DNA of 64,000 bases from contig JALGPY010000003.1 of assembly GCA_023055425.1 (NCBI GenBank), forward strand, positions 63,720,991 to 63,784,990. The letters run 5' to 3'. Of this stretch, positions 1 through 9,934 are shown piece by piece. The stretch is from Linanthus parryae. Its lineage: Eukaryota; Streptophyta; Magnoliopsida; Ericales; Polemoniaceae. How positions within the stretch are numbered: the stretch's first letter is position 1; the number at the start of each line of letters is the position of its first letter. The position numbers were made by a program, and so were the translations under genes. The notes under the pieces were generated by a model. That model searched no databases. It saw only the letters and a program-made list of their open reading frames with translations, and had not been told where the DNA came from.

Positions 1-620
1 CTTTTCTAAAATATGAATACAAAATTTCTCACTCTTTAATTTCACACTTTCATCCAAGATTTAACCCCACTTCTCTTTTTCAACATGAAATTAATTTTCA
101 TCATGATCAATAGGAGAAATATGAAAGAAGACTTCAAAATTTTCACAACCAACACTTGAACCCCCCAACTTACTTGAATTCCATCCACAATCTCTAGTAT
201 TGGGGGTTCTCCTTGAATGTCCTCTAAGTCATCACCAAAAAAGTTATGGTCACTAGCCATGCAAATGAGATTATCAACAACCCATAAACATTGATATTTC
301 AATTCTAAATGAGGGGGTTTCAAATCATAAGTAGGAGGTTCCCTTACCATGGAAGGTAACTCCAATTTCTCATGTAAATCACTACTAGCATGCTCATGGG
401 TAAATTCTCTAGGAGGCTTCACAAGTTCAAATTTACTAACAAGACTAACCCAATCATCGACATTAAATTCCTCACTCACGAGCAATGATGAGAAAATGCT
501 ATTTCTTCACATATAAATTCCAAATCTTGCAACCATAAAATCATCTATTCTATTGGAACATGTAGTAGGATCCTCAATTACTTCAACATAAGAATCATTC
601 CAACTAATCTCACATATTCT
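1..620 (-). mobile_element. Athila-like Gypsy element A, downstream fragment (continues off the left edge)
   Basis: This is the part of element A that lies downstream of its protease on the minus strand. The rest of A is at 33147-37289, and a 37-bp piece remains at 24106-24142; elements C and B separate the three. It is placed in A because strand and order agree with the protease block that ends at 33147, and because its ORF resembles the protease to reverse transcriptase linker of Athila-type elements. Reverse transcriptase and integrase would lie left of the window. Bases 486-620 hold degenerate coding sequence without an open frame. Confidence 0.65.
42..485 (-). pseudogene. Gypsy pol linker between protease and reverse transcriptase (fragment)
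   Basis: A 147-residue open frame with no catalytic motif. Around residues 44-66 it is rich in Pro, Leu and Lys, with the pattern PP-x-Y-D-LKPP-x-LELKY. This resembles the PP-x-LELKPLP-x-HLKY stretch that precedes the reverse transcriptase of Athila-type Gypsy polyproteins (family knowledge; the match is partial). The C-terminal third is hydrophobic and then basic and looks like out-of-frame read-through. The frame is cut off from its protease by the insertions that begin at 621. It is a relic with no expected function of its own. Confidence 0.5.
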
Positions 621-1458
621 GTTTAGACACAAATTCGATCCGGCAAATTTATTAGCCTTTGATTTAGAAAACAGTGAAACAAATTATTTTTGTTGACGTG
701 GATCCTAGTCTTCCTAATTTTACCCTAACTACGTAGGAAACTCTGATTAATAATACATAAAATAAATAAATAAATACGTAAAATAAAAGAAATAAGAAGA
801 AACAGTTGATTTCATTGATTTGGTGGTTTTTGTACCCAAAGAGTTACATTGATTTGAAATGGACTACATTTGATTTCAGATGTAGAAGAAGATACAAAGT
901 ATAGTGTGAAGAAGAGAGAGAGAGATTTTGGGTTTTCGGATCCTTTACCAGTTGGACGCCATGGTCGTTTGTCGGACTTTGGCTCTGGTGTTTTGCTTCT
1001 CAGCTCCTGAAACTCCAAGCTTGGATTTCTCCAACGGCAGAATGTTTCTGTTGCTTTTTTATTTGAGCATGATCTCTGTGTTTCTCTTAGTAGCTTTTCT
1101 CTCTCTCCAGGCTCTTGAAGTGAAGTCTCTCTCAAAAAGTTCCCTTCCTCTCTGTGAAACCTCTTATTTATAGAGGTTCCATAGAGTCAATCTTCTGAGA
1201 TACGTATTTTATCTCGTATCTCGTAGTTTGAATTTGAATTCAAACATCAGCTTATCTTCTGGCTTTGAAAGTATCGCAGAGATCTCTTATCTCCTCTTCA
1301 AGCATAACAAATCGTTATCTTTGAGAGGTGAGAGAAGATACTGGAGATGTATTCATATTTTATCCCCTACTTTGAGTGTACATGGGGAGCAAGTTTAACT
1401 TGGTGAGATTATCAAATCTCACACGTTAAAGTATTTGGTGGAAATTTTAGTGCCAACA
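621..1458 (-). repeat. 3' LTR of Tat element C
   Basis: 838 bp, starting TGTTTAGAC and ending GCCAACA on the plus strand, a TG...CA terminus. It closely matches 23262-24105. Both copies contain the same short accidental open frames, which are conserved only because the LTRs are copies of each other. Confidence 0.9.
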
Positions 1459-1470
1459 AACCCCCCTCAT
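1459..1470 (-). promoter_or_regulatory. Polypurine tract of element C
   Basis: On the minus strand it reads ATGAGGGGGGTT directly before the LTR start TGTTGG. This is the expected plus-strand primer position and it fixes the orientation of C as minus. Confidence 0.75.
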
Positions 1471-1552
1471 GATTCGTGTAAGAAACATTTGGTTTCTTGC
1501 TCGAATCACGACAACTTGGCACACATGTCTTCTATTTGTAATGTCGACTTGG

Positions 1553-2050
1553 CGATTTCAATCGTGACCTGCCAGGGCCGACCTTTTAGCAACATTTAGC
1601 GACTCGGATCGCTGTTCGCTTGGGCTGACCGTTTTGGTTTCAGCCGGGCGACATTTGGTATAGCGATTCAGATCGCGGTTCGCTTAGGCTGACCGTTTTG
1701 ATTTAAGCCTAGCGACATTTGATATAGCAATTTTTTTAGTTGCGGTTTGCTTGGGCTGACCTTTGGGTTTTAGCCTGGCGACATTTGATATAGCTATTCA
1801 GGTCGTGGTTCGCTTGGGCTGACCATTTTGGTTTTAGCCTAGCGACATTTGATATAGCGATTTGGGTCACAGTTCGCTTGGGCTGACCGTTTTGGTTTTA
1901 GCCAAGCGACATTTGATGTAGCAATTTTGATCGCGTTTCGCTTGGGCTGACTGTTTGGATTTTAGCCTGGCGACGTGTAATATAGCGATTTGGATCGCAG
2001 TTCGCTTGGGCTGACCATTTTGGGTTTAGCCGGGCGATATTTGGCATAAC
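1553..2050. repeat. 64-bp tandem array in the 3' region of C
   Basis: About seven units. The phrase CGCTTGGGCTGACC (with small changes) recurs near 1617, 1681, 1747, 1811, 1875, 1939 and 2003, a spacing of about 64 bp. Each unit also has a TAGCC-x-GGCGACATTTG segment. Tandem arrays in this position are known for Tat-lineage elements and have been linked to the birth of satellites. Confidence 0.9.
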
Positions 2051-3420
2051 ATTTTACGGAGGCTAAGCCGCATAACTCTTATTTGTAATATTAATTTGTG
2101 CTAGATGTAGCCCCCCCCCTTTTTTTGTTCGGCCCCGACCCCATTTTTTTCTCAGTCCAAATAATACTCTTAGCCCAAAGAGTTTATTGGTTTAGGTACT
2201 GACTTCACACACATAATATATTTGGTGGGACCCATAACTTCAAAGATTATACCCCTTCACTTACGTGGGTATTTTTTCCTCTAGGTGAAGTGTTTCTTTT
2301 TATTTTCTTTCTTTGAGTCCCCCTATGACTGGGTCTCTTCCTCCAGATAAACTCTTAGAGAGTTCTAGTATTTGAAGGAGTGGGGCTCCCACTTGTTTTA
2401 TAAATAATCTTTTCTATGCGATTTGCTGTATCAGTTTAACTCCTTCCGTCGATGGAATCGTGCCGCTTTGCCCTCCTTTTGCCTCAGGTATGCTGCTTTC
2501 ACTGTGTTTGTCTTCTATGTTTTTGTTTAAGCAACTTTTGTCGTCTTTTGTTTTACTTTTCTTCTGAAACTTTCAGACCATATCACCGGGCTTAGTTTCG
2601 GTACTGAGAACAAATCTTTCATGATAGCATGTTTCACAGCGCATATTTGTGTGCGGTGGACTCATCACAAATCTCGTGCATACATTTTTTTTCCTTCTTA
2701 AGTTTTGCGCAGTGGTCTGTAATCCGTACTTGATTTCGTGATCACACGCAGTTTCCGTGTTTTCGAGCCTCACGCACCCAATGTATGAACATGTCTTTGT
2801 GGTGTTTGACACTGATCAATTTTGGCAACGATGACAGTTCTCTTGTAGACCCGGGTTTCAATTCCGTTATTTTCTATTATTTTGCCACCAACCATATTTG
2901 CTCTTTTATTACGCCTATCATTACTTTCGCGACTGTTTTTTTTTCCGGCGCAACATGTTTATTTTCTTCTTCCTCTATTTCAGAATTGCTCCCAGCCTCA
3001 CCTCCAAATCGGTCGCAAGCTTTTTCGCAGCCCAGTGACTTTAATTCGGTATGTTTCAAACAGTTGGGTTTTATTTGTGAGTTAATTTTGCTCACATGCG
3101 TTGCTCACAGAGCGTCTTCCATGATCTCTTTTGGGCATGGTTCGCGTGTAGAGCACTGCCATTTGCGAGTATTAAGCCTCTTCACAACTCAGTCAGGTAC
3201 GCTTCTCGACCCAAAATTGTACTCCTCACAAAAGCTTTGCAAGACCAAAGACTAAATTGTATGTCACAAGAATCTTTTGCGTTCATGGAGCTACAAGCTC
3301 CCACCACCAGTTTGCAAAGGCCATCATATTTATGAAAACTACTATGGTGTTGTGAACTATTTTTTCCATTTTTCTTTCATGACATTTTATATATGCACAA
3401 ACACATGCTTTATTATTTTT
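2051..3420. other. 3' spacer of C, upstream region of the antisense gene
   Basis: No gene can be supported here. The stretch holds C- and T-rich tracts near 2110-2150 and a candidate plus-strand promoter at 2399. Several weak ORFs (for example 2785-3255) have low-complexity, unfamiliar translations. A short frame starting with ATG at 2452 runs to a donor-like CAG|GTATG at 2487/2488, so a leader exon of the antisense gene is possible, but no matching acceptor was identified. Confidence 0.4.
2399..2406 (+). promoter_or_regulatory. Candidate TATA box for the antisense gene of C
   Basis: TATAAATA followed about 45 bp later by an ATG context (2452) and a donor-like GTATG. Its position upstream of the plus-strand gene at 5160-7202 fits a promoter, but about 2.7 kb of repeats separate the two, so the link is inference. 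Confidence 0.3.
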
Positions 3421-3515
3421 TTATTTGATAACATGTGAATAGTGAACTTCACTACTCATTCAATTATGAGTCTTGTTAGCATCAAAGTCTTCTTAATGCC
3501 ACTTTTACCACTTCA

Positions 3516-3516
<1 letters not shown>

Positions 3517-3546
<30 letters not shown>

Positions 3547-3886
3547 CTTCTTCTTCTTCTTCTTCTTCTTCTTCTTCTTCTTCTTCTTCTTCTTCTTCTT
3601 CTTCTTCTTCTTCTTCTTCTTCTTCTTCTCCTTCTTCTTCTTCTTCTTCTTCTTCTTCTTCTCCTTCTTCTTCTCCTTATTCTTCTTCTTCTTCTTCTTC
3701 TTCTTCTTCTTCTTCTTCTTCTTCTTCTTCTTCTTCTTCTTCTTCTTCTTCTTCTTCTTCTTCTTCTTCTTCTTCTTCTTCTTCTTCTTCTTCTTCTTCT
3801 TCTTCTTCTTCTTCTTCTTCTTCTTCTTCTTCTTCTTCTTCTTCTTCTTCTTCTTCTTCTTCTTCTTCTTCTTCTTCGTCTTCTTC
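3517..3886. repeat. CTT/GAA microsatellite, first copy
   Basis: About 370 bp of nearly pure CTT with a few CTC, CTTAT and CGT interruptions. It creates meaningless poly-Leu and poly-Lys frames on the two strands. Confidence 0.99.
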
Positions 3887-3889
3887 ACT

Positions 3890-4200
3890 TGAAGTTGATG
3901 GTGACGTCCTGCAAGGGCTCTCAGTCTCCTAACCGGTGATGTTCACGTGAACGATGGTGACGTTCTGCAAGGGCTCTCAGTCTCCTAACCGGTGATGTTC
4001 ACGTGAACGTTCTTGGACCTCGACCGGTGATGTTTGCATTAACGTTCTCGGTCCTTCACCTTTGATTGGTGATGTTCGCGTGAACGTTCTCAGCCTCGAC
4101 TGGTGATGTTTGCGCGAACGTTCTCGGTCTTCGACTGGTGATGTTAGCGCGAACGTTCTTGGTCCTTTGGCTGGTGATGTTAGCGCTAGCGTTCTTGGTC
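3890..4200. repeat. 35-36 bp minisatellite, first copy
   Basis: Units of the type TGGTGATGTTCGCGTGAAC followed by GTTCTCGGTCC and a variable CTTCGAC spacer. The first units carry GTTCACGTGAAC, a perfect 12-nt palindrome around a CACGTG core; later units have decayed cores such as GCGCGAAC. Confidence 0.9.
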
Positions 4201-4241
4201 TTCACTATTCACATGTTATTTGATAACATGTGAATAGTGAA
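4201..4241. repeat. Perfect 19-bp inverted repeat at the duplication join
   Basis: The left arm 4201-4219 and right arm 4223-4241 are exact reverse complements around a 3-nt loop. Only the right arm is present at the start of the first copy (near 3424). Confidence 0.93.
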
Positions 4242-4310
4242 CTTCACTACTCATTCAATTATGAGTCTTGTTAGCATCAAAGTCTTCTTAATGCCACTTT
4301 TACCACTTCA

Positions 4311-4311
<1 letters not shown>

Positions 4312-4341
<30 letters not shown>

Positions 4342-4530
4342 CTTCTTCTTCTTCTTCTTCTTCTTCTTCTTCTTCTTCTTCTTCTTCTTCTTCTTCTTCT
4401 TCTTCTTCTTCTTCTTCTTCTTCTTCTTCTTCTTCTTCTTCTTCTTCTTCTTCTTCTTCTTCTTCTTCTTCTTCTTCTTCTTCTTCTTCTTCTTCTTCTT
4501 CGTCTTCTTCTTCTTCTTCTTCGTCTTCTT
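4312..4530. repeat. CTT/GAA microsatellite, second copy
   Basis: About 219 bp of CTT with two CGT interruptions near its right end, in the same flanking context as the first copy. Confidence 0.99.
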
Positions 4531-4533
4531 CAC

Positions 4534-5020
4534 TTGAAGTTGATGGTGACGTCCTGCAAGGTCTCTCAGTCTCCTAACCGGTGATGTTCACGTGAACGAT
4601 GGTGACGTTCTGCAAGGGCTCTCAGTCTCCTAACCGGTGATGTTCACGTGAACGTTCTTGGACCTCGACCGGTGATGTTTGCATTAACGTTCTCGGTCCT
4701 TCACCTTTGATTGGTGATGTTCGCGTGAACGTTCTCAGCCTCGACTGGTGATGTTTGCGCGAACGTTCTCGGTCTTCGACTGGTGATGTTAGCGCGAACG
4801 TTCTTGGTCCTTTGGCTGGTGATGTTCGCGCTAGCGTTCTCGGTCCCTTGACTGGTGATGTTTGCGTGAACGTTCTCGGTCCTTTTTCTGATGATGTTCG
4901 CGTGAACGTTCTCGGTCCTCGACTGGTGATGTTTCCGCGAACGTTCTCGGTCCTTTGACTGGTGATGTTCGAGCTAGCATTCTCAGTCCCTTGACTGGTG
5001 GCGGTCGAGCTAGCCTTCTC
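4534..5020. repeat. 35-36 bp minisatellite, second and longer copy
   Basis: About a dozen units of the GGTGATGTT...GAACGTTCTCGGTCC family. It starts as a copy of 3890-4200 and continues for several more units. It ends about 140 bp before the ATG of the antisense gene. Confidence 0.9.
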
Positions 5021-5159
5021 GGTCCACCTGGACCTTTATTAGGGGCTTCAACCCTTTCATTACCTTTACTATGGTCTTAGCTAGAACCATGTTCAGAATT
5101 GAACATATTTTCCCCTGCGGACTAATATTCATTTGTTAATTTCTGAACATATATTCATC

Positions 5160-7202
5160 ATGGATCGTCGTTCCCAGAATGCTGCTAAGAAGCGTGCTGC
5201 TAGAGCTGATGCCAAGGATGCTGCAAACATTGCTCAGAAACCCCACATGAAGGGTGTTAAGACCGAGTTCCTTCATCGTAGTGATGGCCAAAACAAGAAT
5301 GGGACAAAAGTCGTGAGGCATCTCCCCATGAATCGCCTCATACCGACCTTGACTCCGGATTTGGGTAACATTCGTTATGAACCTTTAACGTATGATGGTA
5401 AGCGCAAATTTGGCGCGTTCAAGCCTGGAAAAGTTATCATTGCTGGCTCTGAACACGTCTATGCACTTCGTCCATTCTCGCGGGAAGAGTTAAGTCCCAC
5501 TGTGAGAGCCTCTATATTCTCTACACTGATGGAAAGAATGAAGAACGGGACTGTAAAATGGGACTCCTAGTTCAGTGCCCCGTTGATTAATTCATTTTTT
5601 CAATCTCCCACCTGGAAATTTTGGCTCAAAGAAGTTTATTCATTTTTTAGTGATAAACTAATGCGTGCTGACATATTTTTGGCGCTGTACATATCACAAT
5701 TTTCCTATCAGCATTGTGTTCAGCTGTTTAAAGCTTTTTTGGAGAGATGCATGGGAACTCCTTTCAATCCAATTGAGATTACCGTAACTCCATTTCATCT
5801 TTACGAAAACTATTTAACACGACTCCTTGATGGTAAATCTTATGAGGATGTCTTGGATTTTTTTAGTGGAGACGGCCATGAGCTCCCCGTATTGGGTTTG
5901 GTTAGGATTAGGGGTGGTTCTGACCCTTCTCGTTCATCAGTTCAAGTTTCTCATGAAAAAGTTAACCGAGATCATGTCCATGAACCAACCCATGAATCAA
6001 CTGAAATTATTGAGGATGGAGATGATGAAGATGAGGGTTCTTTAAGTGCGGGTATCTCTTCTGATTATAACCCAGTAACATACGACTCTCCTGAGAAACT
6101 TAAGGAGGTCCAATCGGTCCCGCAGCCTGCCATCATAGGTAAATCTCTTGGTACTTATCTTTGCATTATTTTTCATTTGGGTGGCTTATTTATTGTCACA
6201 CTTCCCAGGTCCTTCGGTTTTGGAAAATTACCCCCATCCTGCTAAAGTTCCTGCACTTGTCCTCTCGACTACATTATACACACCCACTCCTTCTCCAGGT
6301 GAGTATCGCAACACTCACCTCATTTCCTTGCGTTCAACATATATTGAGCGTATTCCCTTTTTCATGCAGAAAAGGAAATTTCCACCCTTGCAAGTCTTGG
6401 TGTTACCGAGGATGAACATCTAGCGCTTTCCCTTGCAACTCCGGGTGTTACTCAGCATTTACCGCTCTCTTCTTCTCAAGGTGAATAATACTTGCTCATT
6501 TTCTTTACTATTTTTACCTTTTTTTAAACTTATATGGCTTTATTTGTAGGGGAAAACGGTACTCTAGCTCCAAAAGATGATGATGATGTGGCATGTTTGC
6601 TTGCTGGCTTGAAATTCCCTGAACCTGCACCCAACTCTGACGGTTTGAAGGCTCTCGAGAAAGACTGGTTAGCCGGGGAGGTATGTAAACGTTTTGCAAA
6701 AGTGATGGGAGAAGCTGCCATCACTGAGGATTCCGCAAAGATGGTTAAGGAAGCAAACAAAGTTTTTATCGTTCTACAGAGTATGGAAGTGGATTTGTCT
6801 CTTCTACTCCCCAAGGTCGATAACTTTATCCGTCATTCAAGGCTACGTTCCAAGGCCAAGCGTCTTTCTTCGGGCGTCGAAAAAGAGTGTCTACTTCAAA
6901 AAGGCTATATTGACAAGGACAAAGAAGAGTTCGAAGTCCAATCCAAATTTTTACAGAAGACAAAAGAGCGCAATCGGCTTCTCCAAGAACAACTTCTTTA
7001 ATTGAATGCTTCCATTTCCAAGGGTAAAGAAGAGGAGTCCACCACGCTTGCAGCCATTCACTTGCTTTCATCAAGGATTTCAAAGCTACGTGAAGACCTA
7101 CGTGCACTGAACACTGCACCTTTGAACCTTTCCCTTCAGCAAAAGGCTTTCGATGAGGCCGTCGCAGCATTGGCCCTCAAAGAAGTCAAAGAAACTGAGT
7201 AG
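5160..7202 (+). pseudogene. Antisense spliced gene in element C: plant-mobile-domain-like protein with coiled-coil tail
   Basis: A plus-strand gene opposite to C's gag-pol. Four exons fit one frame: 5160-6138, 6209-6298, 6370-6480 and 6550-7202. All three introns (69-71 bp) have GT...AG ends and split a codon after its first base. The N-terminus is basic (MDRRSQNAAKKRAARADAK). The middle of exon 1 (about 5640-5860) has features of the plant mobile domain (PMD): a W-x-FW start, an RADIFLALYISQFSY stretch, then LFKAFLERC. An acidic stretch follows, and exon 4 is Leu, Lys and Glu rich with coiled-coil character (about 6810-7190). Two in-frame stops (TAG 5568-5570, TAA 6999-7001) break this copy. 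The start is the first ATG giving the basic N-terminus. Additional antisense genes are known in Tat-type elements such as Grande; the PMD call is by eye and moderate. It could be a captured host gene. Confidence 0.65.
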
Positions 7203-7686
7203 AAGTTTCACATAGTCTATATTCTCCTTTTGTTTGCGCATTTAGGACTTCATTGTTATTTAGACTCATCACTTCTTTAGCTACTTTGTTTAGTTTTGGG
7301 GAGGGTTTTCCCCCTTAACATTATTTCATGTGCACTTTAAGTGGACTCGTTTTCGCCACAAATAATAATGTTTCTCTTCTTATGATTCCAAGCTCTTCGT
7401 TGTCCATATATTTATACCCCTTAGACAGGATCATGGAGAAATATATGATTTTTTTTGTGTGGTGGGTGGACTGAACTCGAATACTGGATTCGAGCAGCAT
7501 ACGTACCCTTTTAAGGGATCAAGTCAAACGTAATTCATGGAGGTAATAGGAAGTTTATTTTTTTGCGGTGGACTGAACTCGAATATAGATGTCGAGCTGC
7601 CTATGTACCTTCTCGGGATCAAGTCGAACGTAGTTCATTGAGTTTTTTTTAGACCTATACTTGTGCTTGGCTGCCCTCACGGGTTT
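7203..7686. other. Spacer between the antisense gene and the end of pol, with a ~105-bp direct duplication
   Basis: No ORF is supported. The phrase GGTGGACTGAACTCGAATA with a following GGGATCAAGTC-x-AACGTA occurs at about 7465-7540 and again at about 7567-7640. The antisense gene and pol converge here, so terminators for both strands are expected; none can be pointed out with certainty. Confidence 0.55.
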
Positions 7687-8877
7687 TCAACCTTGCAGGT
7701 CATTTGTATCGCTGTTTGAGGCTAGGCCGCCCTTTTGGGTTTTCATCCCAGCGGAGACTTTATTCAAAGGCATACTCTTTGGTCCATTTTTTTTGTACTT
7801 TGGTGAAGTGTAATATCTTCTAAGGAACTTTGCATTGGTAGGCGTTAAAATTCTTTCGCCATCTTGTGTTTCTAAAAGGTATGCTCCATTTGAGTAAACC
7901 TTCTCAACAATGTATGGGCCTTCCCACTTTGGTTCCAACTTTCCCTTCGTCCTTCTAGTCACTATGATCGGAGTTCGAACCATTAGCACGAGATCTCCCT
8001 TTTTGAAGGAACGGAGGCACACTCTTTTTTTGAATGCGTTTGTCATACTCTGTTGGTACATTTCCAAGTCTTGTTGGGCATGTAACCTTCTTTCATCCAG
8101 AGTTTCCAGCTCAGCTAACCTAACTTCTGTGTGCTCCACTTCTGTGAGTGATTCTTGCACCGCTACCCGTATTAAAGGTATTTGTACCTCGAGATGTAAG
8201 ACCACTTCTCCTCCAAATACGAGTGAGTAAGGCATAACTTGTGTAGCCGTCCTATAGGATGTTCGATAGGCCCATAAAGCTTCTTGTAGCTTTTCTGGCC
8301 AAGTTCTCTTATGTTTGTCAGCCATTTATTTGAGAATTTTGCTCAAAGTTTTATTAAACGCCTCGACCAAACCATTTGCAGGTGTGTGATATCTTGTGGA
8401 GTGGTTTGGACTTATCTTGTATTTAGCGTACAACTTATATAGAGCGTCACTTCTAAATGGCTGTCCATTGTCTGCCATAATTCTATCCGGGACTCCGAAC
8501 CGATAGATTATGTGAGTTCTGATAAACTCAGAGACTGTTGAACTTTTAAAGTCTTTTAAATCTATCGCTTTTCGAGAAGTAATCCGTGGACGTCAAGATG
8601 TATCTATACCCCTTTGTTGATGGTGGAACAGAGGGTCCAATAATGACTATGCCCCATGCCAAAAATGGCCACGATGCTGTTGTGACGTGCAAGGGTTCAG
8701 GGGGCTGGTGGATAAATCCCCATGGTACTGACATACTTTACATCTTTTGGCGTAGTCTATACAGTCCACGATCATTTTTGGCCAATAGTATCCTAATCGC
8801 TTGAGTTGCACGTGAAATTTCGGTCCACTTTTATGGGCACCACATACTCCAGCATGCACTTCAGCCATTACTTCCAA
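7687..8877 (-). pseudogene. Integrase of Tat element C
   Basis: Reading from 8877: an HHCC-type zinc-binding start (HAGVCGAHKSG, then CKVCQ), a catalytic core in broken frames, and a C-terminal region ending at 7687. In the core the usual WGMDVIGP around the first catalytic Asp reads WGIVIIGP, so that Asp is lost. The second Asp (MADNGQPF, about 8465-8490) and the Glu (VEAFNKT, about 8360-8380) remain. A stop interrupts the frame just before MADKHKRTW (8325). The C-terminal part keeps the LVLMVRTPI and KLEPKWEGPYIV motifs of Tat integrases. It would insert cDNA into the genome if intact; with two or more frame breaks it is inactive. Confidence 0.88.
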
Positions 8878-9048
8878 AATTGAGTTGCCGGCGATGCATC
8901 AAAGGTACATTCCATCCAATGACCTTTTATAAAGTACATCCTTCAACATGACGAACCTTGATGCCCGTCTTCTTACTTTATCTCTCTTGGCTTTTTCCTC
9001 AGGAAGCCTTCCATCCCGCAAATATTGGATGAAAACATCTCGCCAATC

Positions 9049-9633
9049 TTACTCATCCTTCGTTGAGAGGGTCATGGTTTCAACTAATTTAGGGGTTTCT
9101 AGGAGAGGTTCCAAAACTCTTCTCTCCCCCACACTTACAGTAATTGTCTTGTTGTCTGGGAGTGTCAAGGATGCGGCCAAACTGGCTAAAGCATCAGCTT
9201 GGGAGTTTATGCTCCGTCTCACATGGAAGATGTGAACTTTGTTGAATTGTGAGAGCAAGTGGTCAGCACTTCCATGATATGGAGCGAGACTTGATTTCCT
9301 TACAATTTACTCCCCTCTTAGTTGATTGACAACTAACTCTGAATCCCCGTATATAGTTAATTCTTCAACGGGTATTTGGAGAGCTAATTCCAATCATGCG
9401 ATAACCTCTTCATACTCGGCCTCATTGTTGGAGCATCCCTCGCTTAGCGCAAAAGAGTGGGGAATGATAGCTTTTTCTGGTGTAATAAATACTATACCGA
9501 TTCCAGACTTGTTATTTGTCAAGTTTTCTTGCCTCTTCCCGTCAGGACTCCTGGAGGCTCCGTCGAAATACATCTCCCACCCCCTTTGAATTTCTACAAC
9601 CCTCACGTCTTCATCAGGTAGGTCAGTTGCCAA
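9049..9633 (-). pseudogene. Second RNase H domain (aRNH) of Tat element C
   Basis: Two open pieces, 9633-9394 and 9258-9049, cover a second RNase H. Visible motifs are YFDGASRSPDGK (first acidic residue), a GIGIVFITP strand, and SEGCSNNEAEYEEVIA (the catalytic Glu of the NNEAEY motif). The second piece has the downstream VRRSINSQADALASLAAS motif with the last conserved Asp. A second, archaeal-like RNase H between the retroviral-type RNase H and integrase is typical of the Tat lineage. Frames shift near 9620 and between 9260 and 9390, so it is not functional as it stands. Confidence 0.87.
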
Positions 9634-9929
9634 TGGGAGTCATCAGGGATGGGGTGAGCGGCCAAGAATTCATCCAGAGCTTGCCCTTTTATGGTCTTTT
9701 GAGAAACGTACTCGATATCGAACTGTTGGAGGAGGACAGCCCATTTTGCAATCCTCCCATTTATGACAGGGCGAGAGAGTATGTACCTTAAGGGGTCCAC
9801 GTTGGATATGAGCTTGACTTCATGGTCGGAGACATAATGCTTCAACTTTTGCAAAGAAAAAACTAGTGCAAGGCATATCTTCTCAATTGGGGTATAGTTG
9901 ACTTCTTCCCCTGCTAGAGTTCGACTTAG
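9603..9929 (-). pseudogene. Retroviral-type RNase H of Tat element C, downstream part
   Basis: Continues the domain that starts at 17800, from which it is split by element D. It begins with LSRTLAGEEVNYTPIEK, the conserved segment that follows YY in Gypsy RNase H, and runs on through HYVSDHEVKLISNVDPLRYIL and IEYVSQKTIKGQALDEFLA. The frame across the D insertion is exact once D and one copy of the ATAGT duplication are set aside. It drifts out of frame near 9620. Confidence 0.9.
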
Positions 9930-9934
9930 ATAGT

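Larger units (their letters stand above)
3421..5020. repeat. Tandem duplication of a ~795-bp block (microsatellite plus minisatellite)
   Basis: The sequence from 3421 (TTATTTGATAACATGTG) restarts at 4216 with near identity through the flank, the CTT tract and the minisatellite. The copies differ mainly in CTT length (370 against 219 bp) and in minisatellite unit number, the second copy being longer. The join at 4201-4241 is a perfect 19-bp inverted repeat with a 3-nt loop. Confidence 0.88.

Noticed and set aside
812..1173. Open frames on both strands in the left LTR of C, with a matching frame at 23514-23822
   Set aside because: The match follows from the two LTRs being copies; no known protein, and the frames overlap each other on opposite strands.
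2785..3255. 156-residue plus-strand frame upstream of the repeats
   Set aside because: Low-complexity Ser/Phe/Leu translation, overlapping frames on both strands, no recognisable motif; could at most be leader sequence of the antisense gene.
3442..3939. Long poly-Leu (plus) and poly-Lys (minus) open frames, also at 4237-4584
   Set aside because: They are translations of the CTT microsatellite and have no coding character.
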